Of a stretch of DNA of 64,000 nt, positions 22,801 to 35,160 are shown piece after piece (positions within the stretch are counted from its first letter, which is position 1; every line of letters starts with the position of its first letter). Under the pieces are notes generated by a model, which saw only the letters and a list, made by a program, of their open reading frames with translations, was not told the origin of the DNA and did not search any database. A program made the translations under genes and the position numbers. The DNA lies in NCBI GenBank assembly GCA_038277395.1, contig CM076194.1, positions 131,845,230 to 131,909,229 of the forward strand, read 5' to 3'. The DNA comes from Dryocosmus kuriphilus (taxonomy: Eukaryota > Arthropoda > Insecta > Hymenoptera > Cynipidae).

Positions 22801-24380
22801 TAAATCTTTCGAATACCATAGGACTTAGTAATAATTATTCCAAAAACCCACTGGCACAAATAGTAGAGGAGCTATGGAAGTGGTAAAGACGGACAGACGG
22901 ACGAACATCCGATAATCCTTATAAGGGTTTCCGACGTACCCTACGAAGCCCTAAGCTCTGCTCTGAAATAAATGTCTTTAAAAGATTATTTAATATTTCA
23001 GATTATCTTCGCATTTTCGGTATACGTCATGACTTCATTTTATAACAAAACACTTTTTTTATTCAAAAAATGTTTATTTAAAAAACTACTGAAAAGAATT
23101 TCGCTTGAGTAAAGTTTTATCGAGTAGGTCTTGAAGCGATCTGCCATTATTATATCAGCGTCGGGGACATTTCATGGTGAAAGAACGTGCTCTTGCAGCG
23201 CGTGCTTTATTTTCACGGGAAGAGAGGAGGGTTAAAAGAGATTGGTAAAAGTAAAAGGTAGTGGGGTAGCAGTATCCTCCACGAAGCACTTCGACCTTTA
23301 CACACCTTTTGCATCGATTTCCCCCTCCACGTACCAATGGTCTTTTCTCAGGCTTGGTGGCTGGTTCGAACTTCGAGTACCTACTTCTACGTTAACTCTA
23401 TACCCATACTTTAACTCTAACCAAACTTTACAACTCCTCTATCCCTTCCTCCGATTCTTATGGTGATTACTGATTATACCTTAATAGCAGGCGCATCACT
23501 ACTCAAAAGTAATTCGTTACCGTGACTGTTATTTAAAAAGTCATTTGTTAATGTTTCTTTTATTTTTATAAAGTAGTTCGTCGCAGTTAGTAAGGAATTT
23601 TTCCTTACTACCATTAACTGGGGAAAATGTGTATGATCTCAGGCAGTACGAAATCAAATAGATTTTTTAATTTTTCGAGCATTATGGGTGATTGTCAAAA
23701 TGTGGACCATTTTAGTCAACGAGATTATCGAAAAATAAAAATTTCCAAACCGGACAAACTATTTTTTTTTTAAATTGAGTCTAACATTAGAGAGTATGGA
23801 AATATAAAACTATGTAAGTGATCAAGGAATATGTTAAAATATATGCGGAGTAGGTGAAAATCTTTAAAAATATAGAAAAAATAACCATTTGCACGATTTA
23901 ATTGATTTTGCCTTCAGCGTTTGAAAATATCCTCTTACTTTATAGAATAATAAATTAATATTGAGCAAGACCGGACACTTTATAAAAAATATTATGCAAC
24001 CATAGTGATCATTAATTACATTTATTTGGAATCAACGTTGATAAATCAATTTTCACCTATCCTAAAATCTTCTTAAATGTAAAATTAACCGTTTTATCTG
24101 CATTATGGATAGTTTGAATACATATTTTCGAGTTTTGCCCTAGTAGTATAGCTAAGGGGGTTCGGGGACATATACAAGCTTCACGCTGACGCTTACAGAT
24201 GGCGCCACTACTTCCTCAGTAGTTCTGTTCCAATGGTAAATTAATACCCTCGGTCGGAATAACCCTCAGTCGGTAATGCAGACTCCTGCCGCGGATTACC
24301 ATTAGTCGCTAATGCTACGTAGTTCCAGCCGCGAACACTAGATGGTACACTGTAACTGTTGGTAATGCAGATTCCTAATG
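19868..24380. other. AT-rich DNA without recognised genes
   Basis: Apart from the hairpin at 20.4-20.6 kb nothing structured is clear. A block at about 22880-22950 (GACGGACAGACGGACGAAC followed by CGACGTACCCTACGAAG) resembles the tail of a common insect dispersed repeat but could not be assigned. Open frames here are short and composition-driven. Sequence from 24.13 to 24.38 kb (CTCGGTCGGAATAACCC, GGTAATGCAG) loosely recalls the arm modules of the large inverted repeat. Confidence 0.45.
20402..20618. repeat. Near-perfect hairpin, arms of about 100 bp
   Basis: The left arm (20402-20505) contains TTTAGTTTCCGGAATTACTT and ATGTCC; the right arm (20516-20618) contains GGACATAAAGAAATTCCGGA and AACTAAATTG in reverse complement. 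The loop is a short CCTTTTCATGCAAAAGG centred at about 20511, itself nearly palindromic. It could be a small foldback/MITE-like element or a palindromic rearrangement; no target duplication was seen. Confidence 0.8.
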
Positions 24381-24399
24381 GTCAACAGATAGCGCCAAA

Positions 24400-24720
24400 T
24401 TTAAAAATAAATAAAACAAATAAAATACAAAATAATATAAATAATATAAAATAAATAAAATAAATAAAATAAAATAAATAAAAATAAATAAAATAAGTAA
24501 AATGATGAAAATAAATAAAGTCAGTAAGTCAGTAAAAAAATTGACTCAAGCCTGGGGAATCGAACCCTTGGCCGCCTACTCGACAGCTAAACGCTCTAAC
24601 CACTACGCCAACCACGGAGTTGATGACGAGGTACATACAGTCAACTCATCACGTTACTGCCTCGCCGCTACCACTCAAGTCAGTCTTCGGGGTGGTGTAA
24701 AGGGGGAAGCCAAGTGACGC
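24400..24720 (-). mobile_element. tRNA-derived SINE
   Basis: On the minus strand an A-box-like TGGCGTAGTGGTTAGAGCG (around 24592-24610) and a B box GGTTCGATTCC (24556-24566) have tRNA spacing, with a tRNA-like anticodon-arm segment between. The 3' end runs into a TTTAT/ATTTT-rich tail (plus strand AAATA, about 24400-24500), the same type of tail that follows the LINE at 25.3 kb. Pol III transcription from the internal promoter is expected for this class. A lone tRNA pseudogene is the alternative, but the tail argues for a SINE. Confidence 0.68.
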
Positions 24721-25470
24721 CTACCATGTAACACGTTACAGAATAAAAGGAATAAAATAAATGGAAGAAAATAAAATAAAATAGAGTAGAATCAAATAAA
24801 ATAAAAAAATAAAATAAAATAAAATAAATGAAAGCAAAATAAAGTAGAAAATTTCAATAAACATTTTTTATGCACTAGTATATAGTTCGATTCGAATAAA
24901 GTGCGGTCCTAATTTGAATAAAACAGATTTAAGTATAAGGAATAGTTTGTAAGAAAGAGTATTGGCAAGCAACATTGGCAAATCGACATTCGAAGATCTA
25001 GTACGAACCATATAATCTGAAGTCGAGTACGAACCATATAATCTGAAGTTCTGTAACGCTCACGCACGTAGGTGAAGATGTGAAATAAATAATATAAATG
25101 AAATAAATAAAATGTTTGAAATAAATATAATAAATGAAATAAATAAAATAAATAATATAAGTTAAATAAATAAAGCAAATGAAATAAAGAACATAAATAA
25201 AATAAATAAAATAAAAGGAAAATAAGACAAAATAAATCAAATAAATGATTCGTTTATTACTCTCCCTTACGGGTTTGAGGGCTCCGTTCACTTTGCATCC
25301 TTTACAATTTCATTTAACCACTATGCCTTATGCTTATCTTAACCTATTATCGCTTCATTAAGTAAAAATTCTTACATACTATTTTACTATCTATTATCCA
25401 ATCTAACAAGAGCGCGAGACCTTCCGGGGCTTCCGTTTTCTCTTACCATTACTATTCAAGCTTTTCCAAG

Positions 25471-28400
25471 TCATCCAACACTAATTTTCCTTCGATTTTG
25501 GTTTTCTCCTCCCCCATACATACTCTCTTCCCTTTTCTTTTCTAAGCTCTTCACCCAGTTTTCCCCTTGTCCACAACCGCTCAGTATCCACCTAACACTA
25601 TGTACCACGCTCTTTTCCCCTTCCTCTTCGCCTGTGCACCTCTCCAACACGTGCTCCCATGATTCTCTTTCATGCCTACATACCCTGCACATCTTCATTT
25701 CTTCACTCATCCAATATTTACATTCATTCATGCCTTCACCATTCTGGAACGTATCATCCTGGCCCAACTGCACCATTTATTATACTTTGACCCTATAATC
25801 TTTTCCCACCTCTTCTCTTCCTGCTTCTTACTCATTTCCCCTTCAATTTCCTGCCACTCCCTTCCCTCGTCATACATTCTCTATTCCCTTCTAACTTGCC
25901 ATCTCTTTTTCTCCCATTTTGAATGTCCCGTATTACCTCTCCTCTCTCTATTTATCAATTCCTGTCGGCACACTTGTGCAATTTTGCTACCCTTACCACT
26001 CTTAAGTTTCTCGTCGAAATTCCAGACCCTTTTTCTATGCCCTATCACCAATTTTTTCTCCCTGTTTCTTCTCTCAACATATAACTTGGGCAGTTCCAGC
26101 TTACTCCCATAACCCATCTCAGAAATCTTTCTTGCATGTTTTCTACCTTCTTGTACTCCTTCCACCCCCATATTTCCACTCCATAACACATCACTGACCA
26201 TAACAGCGAGTCAAACAGCCATAATCTCATCTTCCAGTCCCTCTTTGAACCTTCTTTTTCCAATCCCCCACACTTGACCCATCATCTTACTTGCACTTTC
26301 CATCCTTTTTTTCACCTGTAGCTCATTTCCACCTCCCGCTTTGAACCAAAATCCTAAATAAAAAAATTCCTCTACCATTTCCACATTTCTAAAACATACT
26401 ATGTTTGTCTTCGTCACATTAATTGTCGAATCCTTCTCTCTACCATACTCTTCGAATCCTTTCATTAGCAGGATCATTTCATTTTCATTCTCTGCTAGAA
26501 GCACCACATCGTCCGCGTACGCTAGTGAGTATATTCTTTTATTTCCTAGCACTGTACCTCCTTTACCATTCTTTTCCATTTTCTCTTCTAGGTCTGCTAA
26601 CATTATGCTAAATAACAATGGACTTAGCGGTTACCCTTGCCTAAGACCCCTCCCTGTCCAAAACTTCCTCCCCTTTCTGTTCCCCGATCCTCACTCTTGT
26701 CTTCGTCTCCGTAAAGACCTCTTTTATACTCTCAATCAACTCTTTGTCGTCCCCCCTTTCTTTCATTGCCTTCCATAAAACTTTCCTATTCACCGAGTCG
26801 AAAGCTGCCTTAAAATCTACGAAGAGTGCAACTATCTTTCCTTTCTTCTGTCCCAGGTTCTTGTTGACTAGACAATTCAGAACAAAAATGTTATCCACTG
26901 CTCCCATCCCCTTCCTGAATCCTGTTTGATTGTTTGGAATACTTCCTTTCTCTTCTACCTGTTCTTCTAATCTCTTCATAAACACCTCCACGTAAATTTT
27001 ATACGTTACTGGCATGAGAGTGATTCCTCCATAATCTTCCAGTTTTCTACCCTACCTTTCTTTAATAATGGAACTACCAAACCTGTTCTCCACTCCTTGG
27101 GCCATCCTTCCCCTCTCCATACTCTACATCCCATCCTCTCCTGTCGCCTTGTTTCTTTTTAACTTCTCAATTGCTTGATTCACCTCCTCTCTGGTCAGCT
27201 CATTCCCCCTTCCATTCCTCCCTCCTTGCACTTTCTGCCTTCCCCCTTCACTTTGCTATCCACGCCTCCTAGCAATTTCTTGAAGCATACCGTCCATTCC
27301 TCCATATTTATCTCTTCATTGATTCCTTTCATCCACACCTCTGTCTATTGATCACCTCCCATTCTCTTCCTTCCTTTATTGCTTTCTCTACCTCCTCCAT
27401 GTACCTCATCTTCTCCTCCTGTGTATTTTCATATCTAGTAATTTCTCGTGTTCCCTTTTTCTTTTATTATATTCCTTTCTGTCTATCTCTCCTCTTCACC
27501 AATCCTTTAACGATAATTTCATACGTTCTTTACTCTCTATGCATATCACGTCCCACCATCCTCTTTTCTCCCTTCTTTCCTCCTCACTTGGCCTAATTTC
27601 TTCCACTATCTTCTCTACCCTTTCCTGTTTCTTACACAGCATCGCATCGACGCCTTCCCCCTCTTCAATCATAGTATTCTCTTCTTCCGTTCTTTCCGTA
27701 TATTCTCTTATATTATCAACTCCCCACTTGCCCATCTTTGCTTTCTTTCTTCCTTGTCACTCCCTCCTTCTTTCTTCCTTCTCTTCTCCCATTCCAACAC
27801 TTCAACGTTACAATTACCGGGAAGTGTTCTGACCCTATTTCGTTCCCTACTTTCATTCTTTCCAACAGCCTCCTTATCCTTTCCTCTGCCAGAATGTAGT
27901 CTATTACTTTTTCTCCTTTTTCTGCAAATGTAATCTCTCTTTCCTCATCCCCCTCCGAGTTCCCATTACAAATGAACCATCCTGTTTCTCCCAGAATTTC
28001 CAGCAGAGTCCTACCCTCCTGGTCCACCTGTTTATGTTTCGATTTTCTCCTGAAAGTCTCACTCTCTTCTTCCCATATTTCCCCTCCCTGTTCCCCTGTC
28101 CAAGTATTCAGATCGCCCCCTATCAAAACCAATTCATCATCCTTTTTCGCCACACATTTCCTAATCACACTCCAACCTTCTTCTTCTCCCCTTCGCCTGT
28201 GGATGCAAGCTATCCTCACCTTTCTTCTTCCTATCTTCACCATTCTCGTCATTACTCCATCTGTTTCCTCAAATCCCATTTCTATTCTCTCTTCACCTAC
28301 CAATTCATTCCTTACTCCTGACACCATACCTCTTTCTTTCTTCTCTTTACCTTCTCTTTCTTTGCTTCTTGCATCTTCCATATATATCCCTTGGATAACT

Positions 28401-28536
28401 TCCTCTTCACCTTCCTTCAATCCTTCTCATCTACCCAGGTTTCACTCAACATCACTACATCCCATTTCTTCACCTCTTCCCAGAATCCTTCATCTTTATT
28501 AATTAGCCCTAATACATTCCAAAACGCTACTCTCAT
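25471..28536 (-). pseudogene. LINE ORF2: endonuclease, reverse transcriptase, zinc knuckle
   Basis: The start MRVAFWNVLG (28536) is typical of the apurinic-endonuclease fold; later landmarks are LIGGDLNTWTG, KVIDYILAEERI and SEHFPV, in the positions of the Asp/Asn and the final His of that fold. The RT follows: NNQTGFRKGMGAVDNIFVL, LFVDFKAAFDSVNRKVLW (first catalytic Asp) and SLAYADDVVLL, an intact YADD box. A C-terminal domain has MCYGVEIWGWKEYKK and a CCHC-like knuckle (CRVCRHERESWEHVLERC). A stop follows ETWVDEKD near 28420, and frames change at least between 28.4, 27.7, 27.0, 26.6, 26.2 and 25.8 kb. The enzyme would nick DNA and prime reverse transcription of its own RNA. This copy is inactive although its catalytic boxes survive. 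Confidence 0.85.
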
Positions 28537-28583
28537 TTATTTTTTCCTTCCTTTCTCCCTTCTTTCTTTTTTACGACCCCTCC

Positions 28584-29985
28584 CTATTTTTGTGGAAACC
28601 AAGTCACTCCGCCTTCTCCTCCTTCTTTCCTTTCACCCTCTACTGTTTTCATTATCTCCTCCCTTCTACCGCTAGCCTTTGTTTCTTCCCCTCGTCGCCA
28701 TGTACCCTCCCGATACATTTCACACAATTTTTCTTTTTCTTCATCCCATATCCACACAATACCGTTTACCCACATCCTGTCTTTCCCTATCCATACCTTG
28801 TTTCCTTTCATTCTTTCACTCCATGCTCTCTGTTTCATTATCCACATTCTTCTTCCTTCATTCCACGTCATATCCTCCTCTAGCCTTTCTTCCCTCCCCT
28901 TTAAAGCTTCCTTTTTTCTCATAATATTACCTTTTTCTTCCTCACTTCTCACTTTCACTATATATACACTCGATTCACCTTTATTCTTCCTTCTCATTCC
29001 ATTTACCGCTTCCACATGCACTTTTGTCCCAATTTCCCCTAACCACCTTTCCACTTCTTCTCTTTCTGATTCACTATCCACTCTCATTCCTCTAATCACT
29101 ATATTTCTACTACGTTTCGTCTTCTCTTCTTTTTCCATTTTCCATTCTAATTCTCTCAATCTTGATTTCATTCTCACATTTTCTAAGATAACATTCTCAT
29201 TCAATTCTTTTCTTTTCTCTTCTTCTCTTTCCCCTTCATCCACTTTCTTTCTGTCCTCAGACTTACATTCTAGATTTCTCACTCTTTCTTCCAACTTTTC
29301 CATATCAAGTTTTCTCTCTTTCTCACCGATTCTTTGCTTTTTCCCGATATCCTCCAACTGTTTCCAAACCTTATATTTTTCTTGCCGCCACACCAGATCC
29401 CATTCTTCCCACTTTTCTCTAACTTTTCTCATTTCCTCCCAGAGCTTATCCCCTTTCTTTTGCATGGCATTCAGACTGCGGTTCGTTTCCTGTCTAAACC
29501 CTATAATGAGACTTTCCAGATTTTCCAGATCGACTTTCCCTTTTGCCTTATTCCTCTCCGGTGGAGACTTTTTCTTAAGCTCTTTCCGCAATTTCTTTTC
29601 TCCCTGTTCATCCTCCTCTTCTTCCCTTGATCTTTTATTATCATCCGTCTTGTCCCCCTCATCGATTTTATCCGTTAAACCTCCCCTCTGTCTCCACTTG
29701 ATAAAAAGTTGCCTCGATCCTAGACTGCTAGATCTCGATCTATCTATTAAGCAGTTCCCGATTTGACGGTCTACCTCGAGTCCTTCTGTCGGCTAGTCCC
29801 CCTTTTTTCTCCCCCATCAGAAAGTTTCCCGGCGTTGTAAACTGCCTCTCTCCATCATCAGTACTATCCCCGGCATCACTCTTACCCTTCCCTGTTTCGC
29901 CGGCCACAGTAGGCTCATCATCACCGACGTTATCTACCTGCTGCTGCCCTCTACTGGCCCCCGTTGGGCTCCTCATTGTAAACAT
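28584..29985 (-). pseudogene. LINE ORF1: basic coiled-coil RNA-binding protein
   Basis: The start MFTMRSPTGASRGQQQ (29985) leads into an acidic, low-complexity N-terminus. After a frame change at about 29750 a 335-codon stretch carries a long heptad-like, E/K/R-rich coiled coil (about residues 1-150 of that stretch), then an RRM-like core beginning RSRNIVIRGMRVDSE with MTWNEGRRMWIMKQRAWSER and a W-rich tail (RMWVNGIVWIWDEEKE). The layout matches L1-like ORF1 proteins: coiled-coil trimerisation, RRM and C-terminal domain that coat the LINE RNA. The deleted relative at 61.1-62.3 kb has the same parts. Only one frameshift is evident. Confidence 0.82.
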
Positions 29986-30059
29986 GCTGGTCTAACTTAC
30001 CGATCTGCTGTCCCTTATCTTCCCTCTCACTTTTCCGACCTCGTCAACTAACCTCTAAA

Positions 30060-31897
30060 CAAATAAAATAAATAAACTAAAACGAAAATAAAACAAGATA
30101 AATAAAATAAAACAAATAAAATAAAACAAAATAAAATAAAAAAGAATTAATAAAATAAGTAAAATAAATACGTCAGGATTCTACTTTACCGACCCCGAGC
30201 CCCAGCCTCATATGAAATACATAAAATAAATAAAATAACTAAGATAAATAAAATAAGTAAAATAAATTACAAAATGAAAATTATTAAAATAAATAAAATA
30301 ACTAAAATAAATCAAATAAAATATATAAGAAAATAAAAGAAAATAAAGTAAATGAAATAAAATAAAATAAACATAATAAAATAAAATCAATAAACTAAGA
30401 GGAAAATAAAATAAAATAAAATAAAACATAATGAAAAAATAAAATATAATAGAATAGAATAAAAAACAGAAAAAAAACGAAATAATAAATGCAGTCTTGT
30501 GTCAAGAGATTAGCCTCGGTCGATGTGTCAGGCATATACCGTACCTTACTCTTCGATCTACCTGACCTCCCTCAGCTAGAATTTTTGAAATTGATGCTGG
30601 TTGTTAGGGATATTCTTAACTTCTAACCTACATGTACGCAACAATATGTAATGGTGGCTTTTTTAATCTCTATACAGGAAACCATCTGCGCATGCGTCAG
30701 TTACCGACGCCGATGTTTTCCTCGGTTAGCATTACCCTCAGTCCCTTCTTGAAATTATAATGTATCAAACTCTTCTTTTCTAAAATATATTTTCCATTAA
30801 CTCTTATCCTATAACTTCTCTCAAAGTGACTTAGTTCAAATTTAAAATTTTTTAAATAAATTAAATAAAACAGATAAAATAAATAAAATAAATGAAACAA
30901 ATAAAATAAATAGAATGAATAAATAAAATAAAATGAATAAAAAATATATAAAATAAATAAAATTAATAAAATATATAAGATAAATAAATTAATAAAATAT
31001 GGTCCCGGCGATAATTCCGGGTTCAACCTTACCGACCCCGAATAAATAAAATAAATAAAATAAATAAAATGAATAAAATAAATAAAATAAAAAATAAATT
31101 AAAATAAATAAAATAAATAAAATAAATAAAATAAATAAACCTTGAACCCATTTAAAATAATACGACGTGTTTGAAAAACCGTGTCGTACTCAGCCACATA
31201 CATCGGACCATTATTTTGATGACGTCACTTGAAACGAGCAGTTTACGACAAGCCTACCCCCCCCCCCCCCCCCCCTCTCTCTAACATTATGCGTCACTAA
31301 GAATCTTGAATTTTCATGATGTCATTTGAAACCGACAGGTCTAAACACGTCTCATACAACGACCCACACGGATACATACTAACACATGCTCACCTCACAC
31401 ATACACGCACTAACACATGCTCAAATCACCTTAAAAATTCTCGAATTGGAAAATTCCCGATCGTTTTAATATAAATTAATATTAATTTTTTTATATGAAC
31501 AACATCATTTTTAAATATAATAATTAAAATAAATAAAACAAATAAAATAAATTAAATAAATTAAATAAATAAAATAAATGAAATAAAGAAATTGAGTTGA
31601 TCCAGTGATGATTCCTATGTTCTTTAAAATAATTTCCTTGCAACTAACAGACGACGGTTAGGTTAGATCTTTCTCGCCAGCAGCATTAGTTAATAAGAGT
31701 GAGTGAGAGCGATCAGGAGAGCGAGCTACTGACTTTGGAGCAGACGCTTACGGACGAATTCAATCACGATCAGCTTTACGCTAAATGTAGGTACTAAAGG
31801 AATCGAAATGAATATTTTAAAGTGATTTATTGCATCATCATCTTGTACATATGTATACATATAATTTAAGACACATTCTTAAATTCTAACCTACATG
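30060..31897. repeat. Left arm (outer part) of a very large inverted repeat
   Basis: Unique modules separated by ATTTTATTT-type arrays are found in reverse order and orientation at 58.25-62.99 kb. Paired modules include TTACCGACCCCGAGCCCCAG (30186-30205) with its complement near 62870; the block with GTTACCGACGCC at about 30700 with 60260; and GACGACGGTTAGGTTAGATC (about 31650) with its complement near 58500. The arm is interrupted at 31897 by an LTR retroelement and resumes at 53581. ATTTTATTT arrays fill about 30060-30165, 30205-30475 and 30860-31140. A C run lies at 31258-31275. Confidence 0.85.
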
Positions 31898-33363
31898 TGT
31901 CACGTACCAGCAATTTGATAAAAAAGATGATTGTAGGATAGGTAGTGTGGGCCTACAGATGCTGATAGGTCGGAGGTAACGACAGACCAATCTGATTGGT
32001 AAATCAGATTTTTTATTTAGTATGGGACCGTCGAACCCGCTCCTGATGAGAAGTGCATTGCTGATTTTTTAATTTTTCACTATGAAAATGGAGGCATTCT
32101 GAGGAAAATCAAAATGATAGCCGAGAATAAAACACTCACTAACTTTTTTGTATAGTATAGAAAATAATTACTTCTATTGTAAGTCTCAATTTTAACAAAG
32201 TTAAGAACTACCGTCCATTACTGACGGGTGAGAATTTACTAGAGTTATTCGTATTGTTTACAGTTAAAGTAGACCTTGCGACAAATAGCCGATTACGGCA
32301 GAAGGCGCGAGTAAGAGAGAAGGAGAGACGAGCGCGGGACAAGGAATGAGTGATTTGAAGGTTTACCAATCAATACCATTATCTAACCTTGTCAAACTAA
32401 GCGAGATGATTCCTTGTCCTTCAACAGCCAGGTTGTTCTGCACTTTTACCACACCGCACCGTTCTCTGTGTTAGTGTTATGACCGTTGTCCGAAAAGCAC
32501 GTTTAACGTTTTTAGCTCAAATCAATTGTCCCAAACCGATGTGGACTTACTGGCAGAAATGAGATGCATTTATTTTTACTTTAATTTAACGTCGTAATAA
32601 AAACCCCGGGGCATTGCTATCTTTTCGCGCTCTTATTTTGCGCTTTTCATACAACAAGCGCCACTCGAAGAGGCGCGAGCAAAAAAACACGACGGAGCCT
32701 GGAATATGAAGTCCTTCTAATTCGCGAAGTTCTAGCACGGGCTAGAGCTGGGTAATTAATGCTGCCGAAACAAAGCACTGAGTTGCCTCGTCGTCTAAGG
32801 TATGTATGATTTTGGGTAGGGTTTTCAGCTGAGTTCGCACCTCGAGCGCGGAACTTCTGTCCCGGCAGGATGCAGTCCGCGTGACCACTAATTGCTGAGT
32901 TTTGAAAATTATTGCAACTTAAGAAATTTGGAAAGCATACGTGCACTGTTGCTGTGCAGTTCACTTAAAGTACTTAGTTAATTTTTCTAAATCAAAATCT
33001 AATACCAAAGAAATAGTGTAAGTCTTTAGACTTAAATATTTATCTTTCAAATGTTATTTATAATAATTGTTAGGAAGAATTAACCTCCTATTGTTAATTT
33101 ATTATTGTTGTTACTTTCATTATTCAGTATTGTTGTTTTAGTTTAGCTTATTTAATTTAGGATCTCTCCAATCGACTGCATTTAATAATCACATTAATCA
33201 ATCTTATTACTTATTAGTAATAATTAAATGATTAATGAAATAAAAACTCAGTAAATAGTATTGGCATCCAATCATTTATTAACGGTCGTCAATAATTAAA
33301 GGAGCCGTAATTACTATAAGGCAATAAATACATATATACATATATATTTATACCTACATAAGC

Positions 33364-33366
<3 letters not shown>

Positions 33367-33419
<53 letters not shown>
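33367..33419. repeat. TA microsatellite
   Basis: About 25 uninterrupted TA repeats follow GCATG inside the 3' LTR. The equivalent site in the 5' LTR carries a TA-targeting transposon instead. Confidence 0.95.
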
Positions 33420-33423
<4 letters not shown>

Positions 33424-33668
33424 TTAATAACAATCCTATAAATGAATGTCAGTTTCTGTATTGGTTTTCATTTGTCATCGAGATTCTAGTGTTTACCGAA
33501 TGTTGTTCAAAATTAATATATAGATAGTCGATAAGATTTTGGAGATTATTCTTGAGGGAAGTTTTTATTGTTATAAATAAATTATGTTCAAGAAGTGGTT
33601 ATTCGGTTAAGATTTATCCATATCTTAGAGATAAAATTTTTATTCTGCCAATTAATGAAAGTATTCTA

Positions 33669-34670
33669 CAGGGTGTCCCAAAACGTTCGCATGCGAGTTA
33701 TACCACTGTATTAAGCGAAAAAAAGTTAATTGGAACTGCCCAATCAATCACCTGTCTAGAATGCATAGATTAAGCGCAAATTAACAATAAGGTTTAGCCA
33801 ATCAAAGCTTGTCGAACGTTTAAGCTCCACCCTTTTGGCAAGAGGGAATGGAAAAGGAGGAGTTTTGAGTCCATGTGTTACAAAAAATATCAAAAAAAAA
33901 AAGGATCAATTTCGACAGCTAACATTGCTCGCCCTGGCCTACTGAGCTCTGTCTTGAAGGACAATACGGCAATAGAAGGGATTACCTCCGAAGGTGCAGG
34001 TCGAGCCGCGGATAGAGCGAAAGATGTGTCCGACATAAGGTATTTATGGTTGCACTTTCCAGCAGCTTGGACAGTAAAACTTTTAAAGTAAGAAATTTAT
34101 TTGAAAATTCTTTAAAATGTATTCCAAGTATTTACTTTCAATAACGGTTAGTATATTTTTTACAAGTCAAAATGGGTTCCTTCGCTACGGTGAAAATAGT
34201 CAATTTAGAGATTAGAGTATCTTCACTTGGCCGTATGGCCTTGAGTTTAACGACGTTACCAACCTCTGACTAGCGGTGGTTGGGTCGGGGTCCGGGGTGG
34301 TGTCGAAGCTAGACAGAGTCACGTCAGCTCATTGTCAAATTTCCTTCTTCGCCCGGTTCAACGAAGAAGTGGACATCTGGCGAAGGAGTATCGGAAAACC
34401 GACCCGATCCAGGGCAATGTTAGCTGTTGAAATTGATACTTTTTTTTTGGTATTTTTTGTAACACGTGGACTCAAAACTCCTCCTTTTCCATTCCCTCTT
34501 GCCAAAAGGGTGGAACTTAAACGTTCGACAAGCTTTGATTGGCTAAACCTTATTGTTAATTTGCGCTTAATCTATGCATTCTAGACAGGTGATTGATTGG
34601 GCAGTTCCAATTAACTTTTTTCGCTTAATACAGTGGTATAACTCGCATGCGAACGTTTTGGGACACCCTG
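33669..34670. mobile_element. Non-autonomous Tc1/mariner-like element with TIRs of about 235 bp
   Basis: Begins CAGGGTGTCCCAAAACGTTC and ends with the exact complement, GAACGTTTTGGGACACCCTG; the inverted match continues for about 235 bp on each side (33669-33905 and 34435-34670). TA lies on both flanks (33667-33668 and 34671-34672). The matching position in the other LTR reads ATTCTATATCGAT without the insert, which defines the empty site. The roughly 530-bp middle shows no transposase. It was probably mobilised in trans. Confidence 0.9.
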
Positions 34671-35129
34671 TATATCGATATTGTTCTTTTATTCAAAATT
34701 GAAGACTTTTATTATCAGTTATTAATACTTTTCAGTTTTTTTTGTAATTTTTTTAAATGCGGAATTTGGATAGTTTATGGGAAGCTAAGAACATTATTTA
34801 TATGGCTTTTTGGTTTTTAATAACAATCGAATTTGTTATTTAAATTTTTTTGATCGCCCGGATCACCACGAATATCCGTAAAGCATGCTAAGAAGGAGGT
34901 TCACACTCGACGTCCTTCTCGTCTCTTATGCTCTACTACACCGTTGCCTCTTCTCTCCTACTCTGTCTTAATGGATGTATAGTTTAGTAGTATTTTAAGT
35001 CCATGAGGGTATTAACCCGGGAGGCGCAACCACGTCAGCCACGGACATGCATTTATCCTTGTGTAGGTTGTGGGGACAAGCAATCGCCGAGAATTTTCAA
35101 TTGCCATTCTCACAGGACCCACCGTAATA

Positions 35130-35160
35130 AACCCGCCCTGGAATTTCAACAATCGCCCTC
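35130..35160 (-). promoter_or_regulatory. Possible polypurine tract next to the 3' LTR
   Basis: On the minus strand the bases just before the 3' LTR read CCAGGGCGGGTT. This is only partly purine and is a weak polypurine tract, either degenerate or slightly misplaced. The position is what the retroelement structure predicts; the sequence alone is not persuasive. Confidence 0.3.

Larger units (their letters stand above)
25265..30055 (-). mobile_element. Near full-length APE-type LINE
   Basis: A two-ORF non-LTR retrotransposon on the minus strand: 5' end near 30055, ORF1 (29985-28584), a gap of about 47 bp, ORF2 (28536-25471) with endonuclease, RT and a C-terminal zinc knuckle, then a 3' UTR ending in AAACCCGTAAGGGAGAG (plus strand CTCTCCCTTACGGGTTT at about 25262-25278) and a TTTAT-rich tail. 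Strong purine bias on its coding strand gives the long T/C-rich look of the plus strand. Both ORFs carry frameshifts. It is inserted between ATTTTATTT-type arrays. Confidence 0.85.
31898..35129 (-). repeat. 3' LTR of the retroelement
   Basis: Matches the right-hand LTR along its length, for example GGTCGGAGGTAACGACAGAC at its plus-strand left end and TCACAGGACCCACC at its right end. Without the 1002-bp insertion and its TA duplication it is about 2.2 kb, long for an insect Gypsy element. Its inner end (plus strand GTAATA at 35129) has lost the canonical terminal dinucleotide kept in the other LTR (CATAACA). A TA microsatellite of about 50 bp lies at 33367-33419, at the point where the other LTR received the DD41D element. 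Confidence 0.9.

Noticed and set aside
24541..24620. Functional tRNA gene on the minus strand
   Set aside because: A and B boxes are present, but the acceptor ends do not pair convincingly and an AT-rich tail follows as in SINEs.
27348..29766. Plus-strand open frames of up to 322 codons, rich in S, F, L and P
   Set aside because: They are antisense to the purine-rich LINE ORF1 and ORF2 on the minus strand; T/C-rich sequence rarely forms stops, and no known domain appears.
34276..34584. Gene inside the long-TIR element
   Set aside because: The open frame overlaps the TIR, its second half is the complement of the first TIR, and no transposase motif is present.
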